The notes under the pieces are model-generated. The model saw nothing but the letters and a program-made list of their open reading frames with translations, did not search any database and had not been told where the DNA came from. A stretch of DNA of 48,814 nucleotides from Methylobacterium sp. BTF04 (GTDB lineage Bacteria > Pseudomonadota > Alphaproteobacteria > Rhizobiales > Beijerinckiaceae). The number at the start of each line of letters is the position of its first letter. Within the stretch, counting starts at the first letter, position 1. The stretch is taken from the NCBI RefSeq assembly GCF_010692745.1, contig NZ_JAAHTB010000035.1, positions 1 through 48,814 on the forward strand. Reading direction: 5' to 3'. Shown piece by piece: positions 8,379-16,565 of the stretch. Made by a program: the position numbers and the translations under genes.

Positions 8379-9473
8379 CTAACGCGCCAGACCAAATCCC
8401 GAGATCAGGCGGGCGAGGTCGACCTGTCGGGTCACGCCCGTCTTGGCGAAGGTCGCTTTCACCTGCGATCGGATCGTCTCGAGGCTGACCCCCTGCGCCG
8501 CGGCCAGGGCCGAGAGCGTCAAACCGCCAGCAATGCCACGAGCGATGCGTGCCTCGGCTGCCGTGAGGTCGAACAGACCTTCCAACAATTCGGCTCCGGG
8601 TACCTGTGTCGGCATGACCGGCGTCATCACCATCAGCAACGCACTACCGGCGAAGATGTCGCGCGCCAGACCGCGCATGGGGATGAGGTGCGCCACCATT
8701 GCCGGGGCATCGCCGTCCGGCAGGATCGGGATCGAGCGGGATTCGAGCTCTCGACCAGCCCCGAGAGCGTCGGCCAGAAGCGCGTCGGCGCGTGGGCTGG
8801 CAAACGTGATGCGCTCGCGCTTGTCACGCACGATTCGCGGAATGAGCTGCGCAAACAGGGCATTGGCGGTCTGCAACGTGGAGCTATGGGTGAGGATGGC
8901 AGCCGGCAGACCCAGCATTTCGAGGGCCTCGACCGCCGCTTTCACACGCTCGAGCTTCAACCGGGCAGAGAGCAGGGCGGCACGTCCGAGGTGCGGACGC
9001 AGAGAATCCAGAATTTCGGTGGCGGCCCGCGGAACTGGGCCATCGGCGTAGCGGCGCTCGATGCTGAAGATCAGCGTATCGCCCGTCGGCAACGGAAACG
9101 CCGTGGCCGTCCCCCAACCCAGACCACGGGGCCGAAGAAAATCACGGATCAGACCGTCGTTTTCGAGTTCCTTGGCCGAGTAGACATCCTCTTCCAAGAT
9201 GAAGCCGGCATGTCGGGCATCGAGGAGCTTCTGTGTCCGGGTTCCGACCTTGGCCCATCCACCCGACGCGAAATCTTCCATCAACCCGTCGAGCGCTGGA
9301 GAACTCAGCCAGCGCAGGTTCTTCATATCGGCCGCGAGAAGGATCGTGCCTTCTGCGCCGGCGATCCGCGCCAAATGATCGAGGACGTCGGGCCACTGAT
9401 CTGGCACGACGGCAGCCTCGTAGATCAGGTCCTTCAGCGCTTCGAGCGGTGATCTCGCTGCTTTTGTCGACAT
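8379..9473 (-). CDS. LuxR-type helix-turn-helix transcriptional regulator
   Basis: A protein of 364 residues. The C-terminal 65 residues form a LuxR/GerE DNA-binding domain: LTAAEARIARGIAGG, then LSALAAAQGVSLETIRSQVKATFAKTGV, then a final LARLISGF helix. The N-terminal 290 residues have no named domain that I can recognise but resemble the long sensory halves common in Methylobacterium and Bradyrhizobium regulators. ATG 9473 is taken as start. An alternative TTG at 9551 would place a strong GAAGGAGGG inside the coding region, so the true start or an upstream peptide is unsettled. The gene is divergent from the TetR gene and lies alone. Confidence 0.8.
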   Translation of the reverse strand: MSTKAARSPLEALKDLIYEAAVVPDQWPDVLDHLARIAGAEGTILLAADMKNLRWLSSPALDGLMEDFASGGWAKVGTRTQKLLDARHAGFILEEDVYSAKELENDGLIRDFLRPRGLGWGTATAFPLPTGDTLIFSIERRYADGPVPRAATEILDSLRPHLGRAALLSARLKLERVKAAVEALEMLGLPAAILTHSSTLQTANALFAQLIPRIVRDKRERITFASPRADALLADALGAGRELESRSIPILPDGDAPAMVAHLIPMRGLARDIFAGSALLMVMTPVMPTQVPGAELLEGLFDLTAAEARIARGIAGGLTLSALAAAQGVSLETIRSQVKATFAKTGVTRQVDLARLISGFGLAR

Positions 9474-9822
9474 ATCGAGGAGTCTCGAAGGAAGAGCGTC
9501 CGCCGGCTCACGGTACGTAATCGCACGAACGAGCCCTCCTTCAACCGGCAAGTATTGATCGATTCAGCCGCGGCCGCCCCAAGCTGGGCATTTTTCCGCA
9601 CGTGAGGGAATCTTGTCACCAAACCGTGATCTCGATTGAACGCGAGCGTAACCGATATTGTTGCGAAGCGAGACAACCGGCCCGCGAAATCGGCGGACGA
9701 CGACGATTTCTTCGCGCCGATCCGACCCCGCGGCGGCCAAAATGGTCTACGGACTTCCCGAAGCCTGAACCTTATGGCCGCTGGTCCGGTATCTCTCCCC
9801 GGATATCGGCGAGGAGTGAGAC
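9474..9822. other. Intergenic region between divergent regulator genes
   Basis: About 350 bp hold the promoters of the LuxR gene (minus) and the TetR gene (plus). A purine-rich GAAGGAGGG lies on the minus strand at about 9535-9543, too far from ATG 9473 to serve it. GAGGAG at about 9811-9816 is a good ribosome site for the TTG start of the TetR gene. No repeat or RNA gene is apparent. Confidence 0.4.
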
Positions 9823-10461
9823 TTGCGACCCTGGCGAGACGGACCGGGAGACCGGCGTAGCTATCATCACGGCAACCTCAAGGAGGCGCTGATCGAGGCT
9901 GCACGCCGGTTCATCGCCGAGCGCGGGGTCGGCGGCTTCACGCTCGTCGATGCCGCGCGTCTCGTCGGCGTTACCCCTGCCGCACTCTATCGTCACTTTC
10001 GCGGACGCGAGGCCCTCTTGGAGGAGGTTGCCGGCCGCGGGTTCGCCGATCTTGCCGAACGTCTCGCGCGCGCGCTCTCCGCACGCGGAACGCCGCTGGA
10101 GCGATTCACGCGGATGGGCGAGGCCTACCTCGCCTTCGCCGAGGAGGAGCCGGGCTATTACGCGGCGATCTTCGAGACACGTGGGCTCGCGGCCAACGTC
10201 CCCGACACGGAGATCGCGGAACGGCCGAGCCCGTTCGATCTCCTGGTGGACGCCCTGCAATCGACCTTCCCTGAGGGCTTTGGTGGTGTCGCCCCCCGCT
10301 TCATTGCTCTGGAAGTCTGGGCGCTTTCGCATGGGCTGGCGACGCTCGCTGCCTCCGGCCATCTGCCCAGGGGACCGGGTGTCCCGGACAAGTACGAATT
10401 GTTGCGGGCCGGCGTCCTCGCCCTTGTTCACGGGGCGGCCAGCGACAGATCCCGGGTCTGA
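9823..10461 (+). CDS. TetR/AcrR-family transcriptional regulator
   Basis: A protein of 212 residues. The N-terminal TetR DNA-binding domain covers about residues 14-60: SYHHGNLKEALIEAARRFI, then the helix-turn-helix FTLVDAARLVGVTPAALYRHFRGRE. The remainder is the helical ligand/dimer domain of the group with C-terminal WALSHGLA. The start is a TTG at 9823 supported by GAGGAG seven bases upstream; no better ATG exists in this frame. A perfect inverted repeat lies 55 bp after its stop in front of the DUF2852 gene and could be its operator, but that is inference. The effector is unknown. Confidence 0.88.
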   Translation: MRPWRDGPGDRRSYHHGNLKEALIEAARRFIAERGVGGFTLVDAARLVGVTPAALYRHFRGREALLEEVAGRGFADLAERLARALSARGTPLERFTRMGEAYLAFAEEEPGYYAAIFETRGLAANVPDTEIAERPSPFDLLVDALQSTFPEGFGGVAPRFIALEVWALSHGLATLAASGHLPRGPGVPDKYELLRAGVLALVHGAASDRSRV

Positions 10462-10516
10462 CACAGCCAAAACGTCGCACCTGCGCTCCCCCTTGAAAGC
10501 CCACTAAGCCATCCGC

Positions 10517-10535
10517 ATGTGAATGTTGTTCACAT
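10517..10535. promoter_or_regulatory. Perfect 7-5-7 inverted repeat, candidate operator
   Basis: The sequence ATGTGAATGTTGTTCACAT is a perfect inverted repeat (ATGTGAA, 5-base spacer, TTCACAT). It ends 20 bp before the GTG start of the DUF2852 gene, where a repressor or activator would act. It resembles a CRP half-site pair but with spacing 7 instead of 6. The TetR gene upstream is the closest candidate binder. Confidence 0.55.
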
Positions 10536-10555
10536 TGACATCGGAGACGTGAGCC

Positions 10556-11014
10556 GTGAGCTTTTCCTCGACTTCCCCTTGGGCCACCGGCAAAGCCTGC
10601 CGCAGCGGTCCGTTTCCTCGCCGCTCCTTCGAGATCGGCGCCATCGTCGTCGGCTTCATCTATTGGTGGCCGTTGGCAGCCGCCTACGTCGCCTGGAAGG
10701 TTGCGGGCTATCCGGCGCTCGGTGAGTTGCGCGGCTGGAAGAACCGCGCCGAGGCGTGGCAGGCCGGCGCTGGCCGTTCGCGCTTCGCCGCCGCATTCGA
10801 CGCCGCCAATGGCGGCGGCAATACCGGTAACCGTGCCTTCGACGAGTATCGCCGCAGCGAGCTCGATCGGCTCGACGCCCAGCGCAAGGCGCTTCAAGAG
10901 GAGAGCCGGGCCTTCGCCGAATTCGTCGAGGAGCTGAAGCGCGCCAAGGACCGCGAGCAGTTCGACGCCTTCATGGCCAAGCGCCGCAGCGCCGACGCCA
11001 GGCGCAACGTCTGA
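10556..11014 (+). CDS. DUF2852 membrane protein
   Basis: A protein of 152 residues. It has one hydrophobic segment near residues 25-48 (FEIGAIVVGFIYWWPLAAAYVAWK), followed by a cytoplasmic region with a charged coiled-coil (FDEYRRSELDRLDAQRKALQEE) and FAEFVEELKRAKDREQFDAFM. This matches the alphaproteobacterial DUF2852 family, whose function is unknown. The start is GTG 10556 with GGAG about 9 bases upstream. A strong intrinsic terminator follows 20 bp after the stop, so it appears to be a single-gene unit controlled by the palindrome upstream. Confidence 0.85.
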   Translation: MSFSSTSPWATGKACRSGPFPRRSFEIGAIVVGFIYWWPLAAAYVAWKVAGYPALGELRGWKNRAEAWQAGAGRSRFAAAFDAANGGGNTGNRAFDEYRRSELDRLDAQRKALQEESRAFAEFVEELKRAKDREQFDAFMAKRRSADARRNV

Positions 11015-11034
11015 TCGTCTTCGCACGCGTCGAG

Positions 11035-11068
11035 GGGCTTCCGGTCTGTCAGGCCGGAAGCCCTTTTT
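11035..11068 (+). terminator. Intrinsic terminator after DUF2852 gene
   Basis: The stem GGGCTTCCGG (11035-11044) pairs with CCGGAAGCCC (11054-11063) across a 9-base loop and is followed by TTTTT. This is a clear rho-independent terminator for the plus strand. Confidence 0.9.
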
Positions 11069-11182
11069 GTTGCGCGGTGTCGCGCGGAGGGCTCCGGCTC
11101 ACTTCCGCCCAAGGCGGAAGGATGGTCTAGACACCGCACCCCGGTCTCACCGATCATCCCGGGGGCGACGGGAGAGCGGACG

Positions 11183-11875
11183 ATGGTGGATGCGGACGGC
11201 AGGATTGCCGCGACGAACGCTCCCGAGAGGACGCATCCTGCGACCAAGGCTCCCGTGACGGTGGTCGGCCACCCGCTGGTCCAGCACAAGCTCACGCTGC
11301 TGCGTCAGGTCGAACGGTCCACCAAGGGGTTTCGCCAGATCCTCAACGAGATCGGCATGCTGCTCGCCTACGAGGTGACCCGGGACCTGCCGCTCGAACC
11401 CATCACCATCCAGACGCCGATCCAGGCCATGGAGGGCCGGCAAATCTCCGGCAAGAAGCTCGTGCTCGCGCCGATCCTGCGCGCCGGCGTCGGCTTCCTC
11501 GACGGCATGCTGTCTCTGGTGCCCTCCGCCCGCGTCGCCCATGTTGGGCTCTATCGCGACCCCGAGACGCTCGAGGCGGTGGAATATTACTTCAAGGCGC
11601 CCTCCGATCTGGCCGACCGTACCGTGATGGTGCTCGACCCGATGCTGGCGACGGCGAATTCCGCCGTTGCGGCGATCAACCTTCTGAAGGCGCGCGGAGC
11701 GCACGATCTGCGCTTCGTCTGCCTGCTCGCGGCGCCCGAAGGCATCGCTCGGTTGCAAGCCATCCATCCCGACGTCCCGGTCTGGACCGCCGCCATCGAC
11801 AGCCATCTGAACGACCACGGCTATATCGTGCCGGGTCTCGGCGATGCCGGCGACCGGATGTACGGCACCCGCTGA
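11183..11875 (+). CDS. upp: Uracil phosphoribosyltransferase
   Basis: A protein of 230 residues, about 20 longer than usual because of a polar N-terminal extension. The core begins at VTVVGHPLVQHKLTLLR. It converts uracil and PRPP to UMP in pyrimidine salvage. Visible family motifs are RAGVGFLDGML, the PRPP loop VMVLDPMLATANSA, and the C-terminal uracil-binding DHGYIVPGLGDAGDRMYGT. ATG 11183 has GGGAGAG upstream. An internal Met start would remove conserved sequence, so I keep the full length. It is followed 70 bp later by the quinone oxidoreductase gene on the same strand. Confidence 0.95.
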   Translation: MVDADGRIAATNAPERTHPATKAPVTVVGHPLVQHKLTLLRQVERSTKGFRQILNEIGMLLAYEVTRDLPLEPITIQTPIQAMEGRQISGKKLVLAPILRAGVGFLDGMLSLVPSARVAHVGLYRDPETLEAVEYYFKAPSDLADRTVMVLDPMLATANSAVAAINLLKARGAHDLRFVCLLAAPEGIARLQAIHPDVPVWTAAIDSHLNDHGYIVPGLGDAGDRMYGTR

Positions 11876-11945
11876 AAGGTCGGCGTGCCCTTGCCAACCA
11901 GCCCGTTGGCCGCACATGACCGGGCGAGCGACGAGGACCATCCCG

Positions 11946-12956
11946 ATGACAGCATCCCTACCCGAGACCATGCGCCAGATCCGGTTCACCCAAGCGGGTG
12001 GCCCCGATGTCCTTGCGGTTGAGACGGTGCCGCTTCCGCAGGCCGGACCAGGACAGGTGCTGATCGAGGTGGTGGCGGCCGGGGTGAACCGGCCCGACAT
12101 CCAGCAGCGCGAAGGCAAGTATCCGCCGCCGAAAGGGGCCACTGAAATTCCCGGCCTGGAAGTCGCAGGGCGGATCGTAGCGCTTGGCGACGGCGTCGAC
12201 GGGCTTGCCCTCGGCGACGAGGTCTGCGCGCTGACGATCAGCGGCGGCTACGCAGAGTTCGCGGTGGCGGAAGCCGGCCAATGCCTGCCGCGGCCGGCCC
12301 CGCTCTCGCTCATCGAAGCGGCGGGCATCCCGGAAACCTATTTCACGGTCTACAGCACCGTCATCGAGCGCGGCCGTTTGAAGGCTGGCGAGACGTTCCT
12401 CGTCCATGGCGGATCGAGCGGGATCGGCTCCACCGCGATCCAGATCGCCAGACATCACGGCGCTCGGGTCTTCGCCACGGCGGGGTCGGACGCAAAATGC
12501 GATTTCTGCCGTGATCTCGGAGCAGATGCGGCGATCAACTATCGTGAGGCGGATTTCGTCGAGGAGGTGAAGCGTCTCACTGACGGTAACGGTGTCGACG
12601 TCATCCTGGACATGGTGGGTGCACCGTACCTCACCAAGAATCTCTCGGCGCTCGCCGTCGAGGGGCGTCTCGTCCAGATCGCCTTCATGCAGGGCTATAA
12701 GGTCGATGCCTTCAGCATGACGCCGATCATGATGAAGCGACTAACCTTCACCGGCGCCACTTTACGGGCCCGTCCGAAATCCGAGAAGGCTGCGATCGCG
12801 CAAGGTCTTGCCCGCGACGTGTGGCCGCTTCTCGAGGCGGGTACGATCAAGCCGATCATCCATGCGACTTTCCCGCTGGAGGACGTGCGCAGCGCGCACG
12901 AGCTGATGGAATCGAGCACGCATCTCGGCAAGATCCTGCTCGTGACGGGCCGCTAA
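11946..12956 (+). CDS. NAD(P)H quinone oxidoreductase (zinc-free MDR family, PIG3 type)
   Basis: A protein of 336 residues of the medium-chain dehydrogenase/reductase superfamily. The GroES-like N-terminal half contains GVNRPDIQQREGKYPPP and DEVCAL; the zinc-binding Cys/His residues of alcohol dehydrogenases are absent. The Rossmann half has FLVHGGSSGIGSTAIQIA and DVILDMVG. This pattern fits the TIGR02824/PIG3 subgroup, which reduces quinones with NADPH. ATG 11946 is chosen; the frame reaches further upstream but that part overlaps the end of upp and is not conserved-looking. Confidence 0.9.
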   Translation: MTASLPETMRQIRFTQAGGPDVLAVETVPLPQAGPGQVLIEVVAAGVNRPDIQQREGKYPPPKGATEIPGLEVAGRIVALGDGVDGLALGDEVCALTISGGYAEFAVAEAGQCLPRPAPLSLIEAAGIPETYFTVYSTVIERGRLKAGETFLVHGGSSGIGSTAIQIARHHGARVFATAGSDAKCDFCRDLGADAAINYREADFVEEVKRLTDGNGVDVILDMVGAPYLTKNLSALAVEGRLVQIAFMQGYKVDAFSMTPIMMKRLTFTGATLRARPKSEKAAIAQGLARDVWPLLEAGTIKPIIHATFPLEDVRSAHELMESSTHLGKILLVTGR

Positions 12957-13075
12957 CGCCCTGCGGTCATATCGGCCAGGAACTCTCCAATCGAACACGG
13001 CGTTTGACGATCATCACAACAACCGATGGTCGAACGTCGTGCCGCGACCGGTATGACGCATCAACGAGGGTATCG

Positions 13076-13354
13076 ATGGCAGAACAGCTTCACGGACAGG
13101 ACGCGCGTCAAGGTCGGAAGGGCAAGCCGGTTCTCATCGTCTTGATCGCCAGTCTGGCGCTCCTTGCAGTGGCGATGGTGGGCCTGATGTCGTGGCAGGG
13201 TGCGAAATCCCCGCCGGATTACGCCAGCCAGACACCGGCCGGCGCGCAGAACCCGACCGCATCGACGCAGCCGAACAAAGGCTTGAAAACCGACGTTCCG
13301 TCGAGCACTGGCAGCACAATTCCGGCCTACACGCAGCCGTCCTCGCCGCGCTGA
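13076..13354 (+). CDS. Small single-pass membrane protein, hypothetical
   Basis: A 92-residue protein: a short charged N-terminus, one transmembrane helix (about residues 18-38, VLIVLIASLALLAVAMVGLMSW) and a Pro/Thr/Ser/Gln-rich tail that would face the periplasm. I do not recognise the family; similar small anchored proteins are common in Methylobacterium. The stop codon falls inside an exact 18-bp tandem duplication. A terminator follows, shared with the convergent hydroxybutyryl-CoA dehydrogenase gene. Confidence 0.65.
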   Translation: MAEQLHGQDARQGRKGKPVLIVLIASLALLAVAMVGLMSWQGAKSPPDYASQTPAGAQNPTASTQPNKGLKTDVPSSTGSTIPAYTQPSSPR

Positions 13355-13385
13355 ACCTTGGAGCTGAGCTGAACCTTGGAGCTGA
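13350..13385 (+). repeat. Exact 18-bp tandem duplication across a stop codon
   Basis: GCTGAACCTTGGAGCTGA occurs twice back to back (13350-13367 and 13368-13385). The first copy contains the stop codon of the 92-residue membrane protein, so loss or gain of a copy would not alter the protein. It probably arose by recent replication slippage. Confidence 0.85.
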
Positions 13386-13394
13386 AACGAAAGG

Positions 13395-13430
13395 AAGCCG
13401 GCCCCGTCGCCACGGAGCCGGCTTTCTCGT
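13395..13430. terminator. Terminator-like hairpin between convergent genes
   Basis: AAGCCGGC (13395-13402) pairs with GCCGGCTT (13417-13424), followed by TCTCGTTTC. Because of the A/T ends it may act for both the small membrane protein gene and the convergent dehydrogenase gene. The U-tract is imperfect. Confidence 0.6.
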
Positions 13431-13446
13431 TTCGAAATTCGTGAGT

Positions 13447-14328
13447 TCAGCGGGTCGGGACCGGGGTCTCACCACGGTAATCGTAGAAGCCGCGCTTCGA
13501 CTTGCGGCCGAGCCAGCCGGCCTCGACGTACTTCACCAGAAGCGGGCAGGGGCGATATTTCGAATCCGCCAGCCCCTCGTAGAGTACCTGCATCACGGAC
13601 AGGCAGGTATCGAGGCCGATGAAATCGGCCAGCTGCAGCGGACCCATCGGATGATTGGCGCCGAGCCGCATGGCGGTGTCGATGGATTCTACAGAGCCGA
13701 CACCCTCGTACAGTGTGTAGATCGCCTCGTTGATCATCGGCAGCAGGATGCGGTTGACGATGAAGGCCGGAAAATCCTCCGACATGGTCGAGGTCTTGCC
13801 GAGCTTGGCGATGAACGCCTTGGCCGACTCGTAGGTCGGGTCTTCCGTGGCGATGCCGCGGATCAGCTCGACGAGCTGCATCACCGGCACCGGATTCATG
13901 AAGTGGATGCCGATGAACCGCTCGGGCCGGTCGGTGGAGGCGGCAAGCCGCGTAATCGAGATCGACGACGTGTTGGTGGCGACCAGCGCATCGGGCTTCA
14001 GTGATGCGCACAGGGCGCTGAAGATCTGGCGCTTAATCGCCTCGTCTTCGGTGGCTGCTTCGATGACGAGGTCGCATGGAGCGAGATCGTCGAAGGTGTT
14101 CGCTGCGACGATGCGGGAGACGGCGCTGCGACGCTCCTCGTCGGCAATGGTCCCCTTGGAAACCTGCCGGGCGAGGTTTCCATCGATGGTGGCGAGGCCG
14201 CTGTTGATTCTGGCGGGGTCTCGGTCATTGAGCCGGACATCTAGGCCGGCCATGGCGCAAACCTGGGCGATGCCGCTGCCCATCTGACCGGCGCCGATGA
14301 TTCCCACCGTCCTGATATCGATGCCCAT
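13447..14328 (-). CDS. hbd: 3-hydroxybutyryl-CoA dehydrogenase
   Basis: A protein of 293 residues, typical length. It oxidises or reduces 3-hydroxyacyl-CoA with NAD(P). The N-terminal Rossmann motif is VGIIGAGQMGSGIA. The segment ATNTSSISITRLA and the catalytic His region IGIHFMNPVPVMQLVE are present, and the C-terminal helical domain contains GANHPMGPLQLADFIGLD. In Methylobacterium such enzymes take part in polyhydroxybutyrate and ethylmalonyl-CoA carbon flow; assignment to one of these here is inference. The start is ATG 14328. It lies about 200 bp downstream of etfA on the same strand. Confidence 0.93.
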   Translation of the reverse strand: MGIDIRTVGIIGAGQMGSGIAQVCAMAGLDVRLNDRDPARINSGLATIDGNLARQVSKGTIADEERRSAVSRIVAANTFDDLAPCDLVIEAATEDEAIKRQIFSALCASLKPDALVATNTSSISITRLAASTDRPERFIGIHFMNPVPVMQLVELIRGIATEDPTYESAKAFIAKLGKTSTMSEDFPAFIVNRILLPMINEAIYTLYEGVGSVESIDTAMRLGANHPMGPLQLADFIGLDTCLSVMQVLYEGLADSKYRPCPLLVKYVEAGWLGRKSKRGFYDYRGETPVPTR

Positions 14329-14530
14329 CGCTTGAACTCGCACCCTCGAGACGCGGCCCAAGCCGTCACCGGACCTGCGCCCGGCGCCAGAGAACTCCTG
14401 CGCCTATGAAAACTTCGCGTTGCACCAATGTCGTAGATCATTTCCTGGCTCAGGTGCAGCCCGGACGATCGCGTAAAACACGCGATCCAGCGCGCCAATG
14501 CACACCGGATCGCGAAAAATCGGCCGTCTG

Positions 14531-15481
14531 TCAGCCCTTGGCTTTGAGAATGGCGGCCTGAAGGGCCGGCACCACCTGGAACAGGTCGCCGACGAGCCCG
14601 TAATCGGCCACCTGGAAGATCGGGGCATCCTCGTCCTTGTTGATGGCGACGATGACCTTCGAGTCCTTCATGCCGGCCAGATGCTGGATCGCGCCGGAAA
14701 TGCCCACGGCGACGTACAGATCCGGCGCCACGACCTTGCCGGTCTGCCCGACCTGCCAGTCGTTCGGGGCGTAGCCGGCATCCACCGCCGCCCGCGAGGC
14801 ACCCACGGCCGCACCGAGGGAATCGGCGAGCGGCTCGATCAGCTCCTTGAACTTGTCGGCCGAGCCGAGCGAACGGCCGCCGGATACGATGATCTTGGCG
14901 GCGGCCAATTCGGGGCGATCGGACTTGGCGATCTCCTCGCCCTTGAAGGTCGAGGCACCGGCGGCGGGCGCTGCGGCTTGAACCGGCTCCATAGCGGCGG
15001 CCGCGCCGCCCTCCACTGCCGGTTTGAAGGCGGCGGTCCGCACCGTGATGACCTTCTTGCCGGCACCGGCCTGCACGGTCTGGATCGCGTTGCCGGCATA
15101 GATCGGCCGCTCGAACGTGTCGGGCGAGACCACCGTGATGATGTCGGAAATCTGAGCCACGTCGAGCAGAGCGGCGACGCGTGGCAGGACGTTCTTGCCG
15201 GTGGTGGACGCCGCCGCAATGACGACATCGTAGGGCTCGGCGATCGCGACGATGAGCGCTGCGGTGGGCTCGGCCAGGGCATGATCGTAAGCGGCGTCTT
15301 CGCCGATCAGGACCTTTTCGATGCCGTCGAGCTTGGCCGCGGCCTCGGCCGCGGGTCGGCAGCCGGCGCCGAGCACCAGAGCGTGAACGGGGGCGCCGAG
15401 TTGGGTCGCGGCGGTCAGGGCCTTAAGGCTGCCGTCGCGGACTGCGCCGTTATCGTGCTCGATGAAGAGGAGAGTGGCCAT
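14531..15481 (-). CDS. etfA: Electron transfer flavoprotein alpha subunit
   Basis: A protein of 316 residues, normal length. With EtfB it carries electrons from acyl-CoA dehydrogenases to ETF-quinone oxidoreductase. The C-terminal FAD-binding domain is clear: IIVSGGRSLGSADKFK, then GASRAAVDAGY, QVGQTGKVVAPDLYVAVGISGAIQHLAGM and AINKDEDAPIFQVADYG. It is read from the same strand as etfB, 89 bp downstream of it, as is usual for the pair. Confidence 0.97.
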   Translation of the reverse strand: MATLLFIEHDNGAVRDGSLKALTAATQLGAPVHALVLGAGCRPAAEAAAKLDGIEKVLIGEDAAYDHALAEPTAALIVAIAEPYDVVIAAASTTGKNVLPRVAALLDVAQISDIITVVSPDTFERPIYAGNAIQTVQAGAGKKVITVRTAAFKPAVEGGAAAAMEPVQAAAPAAGASTFKGEEIAKSDRPELAAAKIIVSGGRSLGSADKFKELIEPLADSLGAAVGASRAAVDAGYAPNDWQVGQTGKVVAPDLYVAVGISGAIQHLAGMKDSKVIVAINKDEDAPIFQVADYGLVGDLFQVVPALQAAILKAKG

Positions 15482-15570
15482 CGTATGCGTCTTAACCTCG
15501 GATCATGGACCGGCGACGGCCCGTCGCTTCTGGAGCGCCGGGCCATCGGGCGCGGTGAGGGGAGAAGGGC

Positions 15571-16320
15571 TCAGATGACCCCGGCTTCGACCTTGAGCTT
15601 CTCGACCAGAGCCTCGGCCGACTCGACCTTGACGCCCGCTTTGCGGCCAGCCGGCTCGACGGTCTTCAGCACGGTGATCCGCGGCGTGACGTCGACGCCG
15701 AGGGCGTCGGGAGTCATCTCCTCCAGCGGCTTCTTCTTGGCCTTCATGATATTGGGGAGGGAGGCGTAGCGCGGCTCGTTGAGACGCAAATCCGTCGTCA
15801 CGATCGCTGGTAGCGTGAGGGTGACGGTCTGCAGACCACCGTCGACCTCACGCGTCACGTCGATGGTGTCGTCGCCGAATTCGAGCTTGAACGCGAAGGT
15901 ACCCTGCGGCCAGTCGAGCAGTGCCGCCAGCATCTGACCGGTCTGGTTGGAATCGTCGTCGATGGCTTGCTTCCCGAGGATGACGAGGCCGGGGGCCTCC
16001 TTCTCGACGATGGCCTTGAGGATCTTGGCCACGGCCAACGGTTCGACGAGGCCATCGGTCTTCACCAGGATCGCCCGGTCGGCACCCATGGCAAGCGCCG
16101 TGCGCAAGGTTTCCTGAGCCTGCTGCGGCCCGATCGAGACAGCGACGATCTCGGTAACCTTGCCCTTCTCCTTGAGACGGATGGCCTCCTCGACGGCGAT
16201 CTCGTCGAAGGGATTCATCGACATCTTGACGTTGGCGAGGTCTACGCCCGAACCGTCGGCCTTGACCCGGATCTTGACGTTGTAATCGACGACCCGCTTG
16301 ACGGGCACCAGAACCTTCAT
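15571..16320 (-). CDS. etfB: Electron transfer flavoprotein beta subunit
   Basis: A protein of 249 residues, normal length. It forms the AMP-binding subunit of the ETF heterodimer. Diagnostic segments are MKVLVPVKRVVDYNVKIRV, MNPFDEIAVEEAIRL, LGKQAIDDDSNQTGQMLAALL and the C-terminal MKAKKKPLEE. ATG 16320 is the family start. The adenosyltransferase gene lies 245 bp upstream on the same strand, and etfA and hbd follow downstream. This order recurs in Hyphomicrobiales and links B12-dependent metabolism with acyl-CoA oxidation. Confidence 0.97.
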   Translation of the reverse strand: MKVLVPVKRVVDYNVKIRVKADGSGVDLANVKMSMNPFDEIAVEEAIRLKEKGKVTEIVAVSIGPQQAQETLRTALAMGADRAILVKTDGLVEPLAVAKILKAIVEKEAPGLVILGKQAIDDDSNQTGQMLAALLDWPQGTFAFKLEFGDDTIDVTREVDGGLQTVTLTLPAIVTTDLRLNEPRYASLPNIMKAKKKPLEEMTPDALGVDVTPRITVLKTVEPAGRKAGVKVESAEALVEKLKVEAGVI

Positions 16321-16565
16321 GGCGTTCGCAATCCTCCACGCGGATTTTTTGGAGGAGGGCCGGCGCAGCGCGCGGCGGAACACCGGATCGACCGGCGAAC
16401 CTGAACCCTCACGTTAAGGCGGCGGACCGTAACGGGCTCATTTCGACCTTGTCAACGCGTGTCCACCGGCGTCGCAGCCCAAGGTGTCCGAGTGAACGCG
16501 GAACGATGGAACGAAGACCGAAGCGTCGGCCAAGGTCGCGGCCCTGAAAGCCTCGGCGTCAGGCC

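Noticed and set aside
10518..10534. Canonical CRP site TGTGA-N6-TCACA
   Set aside because: The half-sites are separated by 7 bases, not 6, so I call it only an unspecified operator.
16321..16565. Cobalamin riboswitch before the B12-related cluster
   Set aside because: No B12-box-like sequence is visible near the adenosyltransferase or etfB, and the adenosyltransferase lies only 28 bp after the preceding gene.
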